A DNA stretch of 64,000 nucleotides from Trochalopteron elliotii (lineage: Eukaryota > Chordata > Aves > Passeriformes > Leiothrichidae). Shown piece after piece: positions 57,001 to 60,000 of the stretch (positions are counted from its first letter, which is position 1; the number at the start of each line of letters is the position of its first letter). Below the pieces are notes generated by a model, which searched no databases, was not told where the DNA came from, and worked only from the letters and a program-made list of their open reading frames with translations. The stretch covers positions 778,647-842,646 of the forward strand of contig JANPWX010000360.1 in NCBI GenBank assembly GCA_024734555.1, in the 5' to 3' direction. A program made the translations under genes and the position numbers.

Positions 57001-60000
57001 GACTAATTTTAAAAATTCTTTTTCACTTTGGCATTTCTTTTTTCTTAATGATCATACAGCATTCAGAATTATGTGGAAAATTTAGTTTTTTCTAGCCAAT
57101 AAAAAACTCCATTGTAACAGCTATGGCAACTCTTTATAAGTAAAATCATGAAAAAACGTAAAAAAACTTTTCATCATCCGTGATTATAAAACCTTCACTT
57201 CCTGGGAAAAGAAAAGTTATTAATTTTGCCTACCTCCATAATCATTCTTCATTGCCTCTCCCTTGTACTGTTTTTCTCAGCTGGAAACAATAAAAAAGCT
57301 AATAACATGCAATTAGAAGCTCACTAAAGAGCATAATTTGAAAACATATGGTTTAGAAATCACTGACTACATTTGCCTTACATTTAGGGAAAATTTGAGT
57401 TCAGTTCTTACCAGCACGCTGCATAAAGAATAGCAACTGGACTGAATTCAATTGAACTCAATTATGACAGATAGAGCTGGAACATGTAACACTCTAATGA
57501 GATTCTATCCAAATAAAATAAGTCTATAATTATTAAAGTATTCATATTAAACCACTATATCTTGCACAGTATTTGGTATTAATCTTGGCTTTTTAAACTG
57601 GTAACAATTTAATTTATTCTAAAGTTTATTAATTGCTCTTATTTTTCCTTCACGAAACCTTTGTTTTTCTTGACAGTGGTTGTTTGCATCTGAATATAAA
57701 TGCACAATCCTTAACATTAGCCTCAATTTAGAAATTATAAGTAATTTATACAGTTGTTGAAACAATTCAGATTTAGTATTTGAGTGCTCCACATTCAGAA
57801 CAAATTTGCATGGTTTTTATTTACCTTTGATGCTCTAAAACAAAAGGCTGTAGATGCTGTATCTGACTTTTCTCTGTCTAATATTACTACTCCTTCCTCC
57901 TCATTCAGAGCCAAGTACTTTCCTGTTGTAATATGTCGAAGACGAAAAGGCTGCCCCCATCTGATATTACTTCCACTCCAGCTAAAAGTAAGAGACATCA
58001 AAAAATAGTTTAAAAAAAATAAGTAAAACTAGAATTTTTTCTTTAGGTTTTAAAGGATGTTCAGAAAATAGAATATGCTATATATATAAATATATATATA
58101 TATATATTCCCTTATTGGTTCTGATTTCAATACTTGCATTAAATCAGACGCAAAACTGTTAATTCATTTGCAGAGGGAACCCTGGAATAGCTTCCATCTT
58201 CTTGTTTCTACACCCTCTCTCTGTCTCATCAGGGTGCTACATATGGAGTCCATAAAAAAATCCTACCTATATAAATTAACTACTGGATTTTAGTTGACTG
58301 ACCAAACGAACAAATTGAACCTAAGTGGGGACTCAACATTCCACAGAGTTTTCCTACATCTGAGTTAGTTATGAGGGTATTTCACTTACAATCAAAAACA
58401 CACCATGGGTGAAACAAACATACATTTCAGATGGCCATCAAAAGCCATACATACTCCTATGATATATATTGAAATTTCACTTGCAGGGAAATAGCAGACA
58501 GATAATCACATAGGAAGAAGAATATCTATAAAAAAGAGAAAAAAAAAAAACCCAAGAAACACAGAAGGGGTATTATTGCTCTTATTTCCAGTCATACTTA
58601 TAAAACTCCAAGTAAAACTAGGAATGTTTTTGGAAAGAAGCAATGCTTTAAGTATACATATCTCATAGGCAATGCTGCTTTTGATATGGGAGACAGAAAA
58701 AATTTATCTCAGTACATTGCTTTTTATTATTGACAAAGAGCCTACTAACACATATCATAAAGCGTGGCAAATAAATATTCTGCCTTAAGGGTCTGTAACA
58801 ATCAAATTTCTATTAATATAACAAAAGTTGCTAACCAAAAACGTTTACAAAATATCAGTACCTTATTCGAAGGGGTTCTACTCTCCACAATGACCTTGCT
58901 CGAATGCCAGCTCCTCCAGTTTCATAAAATACTTTCCTAGAGAAAAGATTCAGAAAACCATTTTCTTATGTTTATTTGTGCTTACATAGTATTTATAACT
59001 TACTTCTCTGGAAACTCTACATGACTCACTACTTTTCTCCCAGTAAACAAATATCATTGAAAGGACTCCTACTCATTAGTGAGACTATGATAAACAATCA
59101 AAATGTCCCAGGTAAATTAGATTATTTCCATTAGGGTAGTCTCTCTCAGGAGCTGATAAAATGCTTAGCCTTGAAAGTGGCTGGCAAACTTTTCTTGTCA
59201 TTTAATCACCCATAAAAATATGTAATTCCTACAGTTCCCAAGATATTAATCTACATTATCAACGGTTTTAAATACATACCATATTTTAAAATAAAGGTGT
59301 ATATTTTCAGATGAAAACAACAAGAACATGACATCAGAGACTTTAAAGGGCAAAAAATTGTGGTGATAACAAAAATTCTGTATTATAATCGTTACAAAAC
59401 AGATAATGTATTCAGAGAAAAAAACAGGAAGGGAAAGGATTATGCCTTTACTATAATTTGGTTTTCTTGAACTATTGGGTGAGGGTTAGTACTGTGTTCT
59501 AGTGCAGAAACTAATACTCTATTCAATAATCAAATACAAACAAAGAAAAACTATGGTGGATTAGCCCTGTTCACAGGAAGTTTTTAATGTCTTAATAATC
59601 ATTCATGTCTGGTCATCTAATCACCAGAATTTCTCTAAACTTTCTCGTTTATAACGGATATAGGAAGTATAATGGATAATAGGAAAGGTCTGAATCCCTA
59701 CCAAGAGAAAAAAACCACTTTCTTATATGTTAATCCTCTGAGAAGGACTAATCCATCCTAGCATGCACAGAAGCTGGACCTTCTATTGTACTTAAGTGTC
59801 TGAAAAAATGTGTAGCAATGGAATTTAAAATATACCTTCCTGCTCTGGCAAACTTCACTGAATACAGCAAATTCATGCATAAAGATGTCACAATCTAGCT
59901 GTTATCTAGCTGAATTAAAGTAACATTTTGAAATGCAGAATTTTTTGTCAAATTCTTTTCCTACTTTTGACAGCTAGTAGCAAAAATTTAAAAAGCTGTT

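Larger units (their letters stand above)
51899..57824 (-). other. RYR3 intron, 5926 bp, longest in window
   Basis: It holds two probable CR1 fragments (55620-55722, 56570-56755), A/C-rich and AAAT simple sequence, and otherwise unassigned AT-rich DNA. Coding continuity across it (FRASK to ELKEK) shows that no exon is missing. Confidence 0.85.
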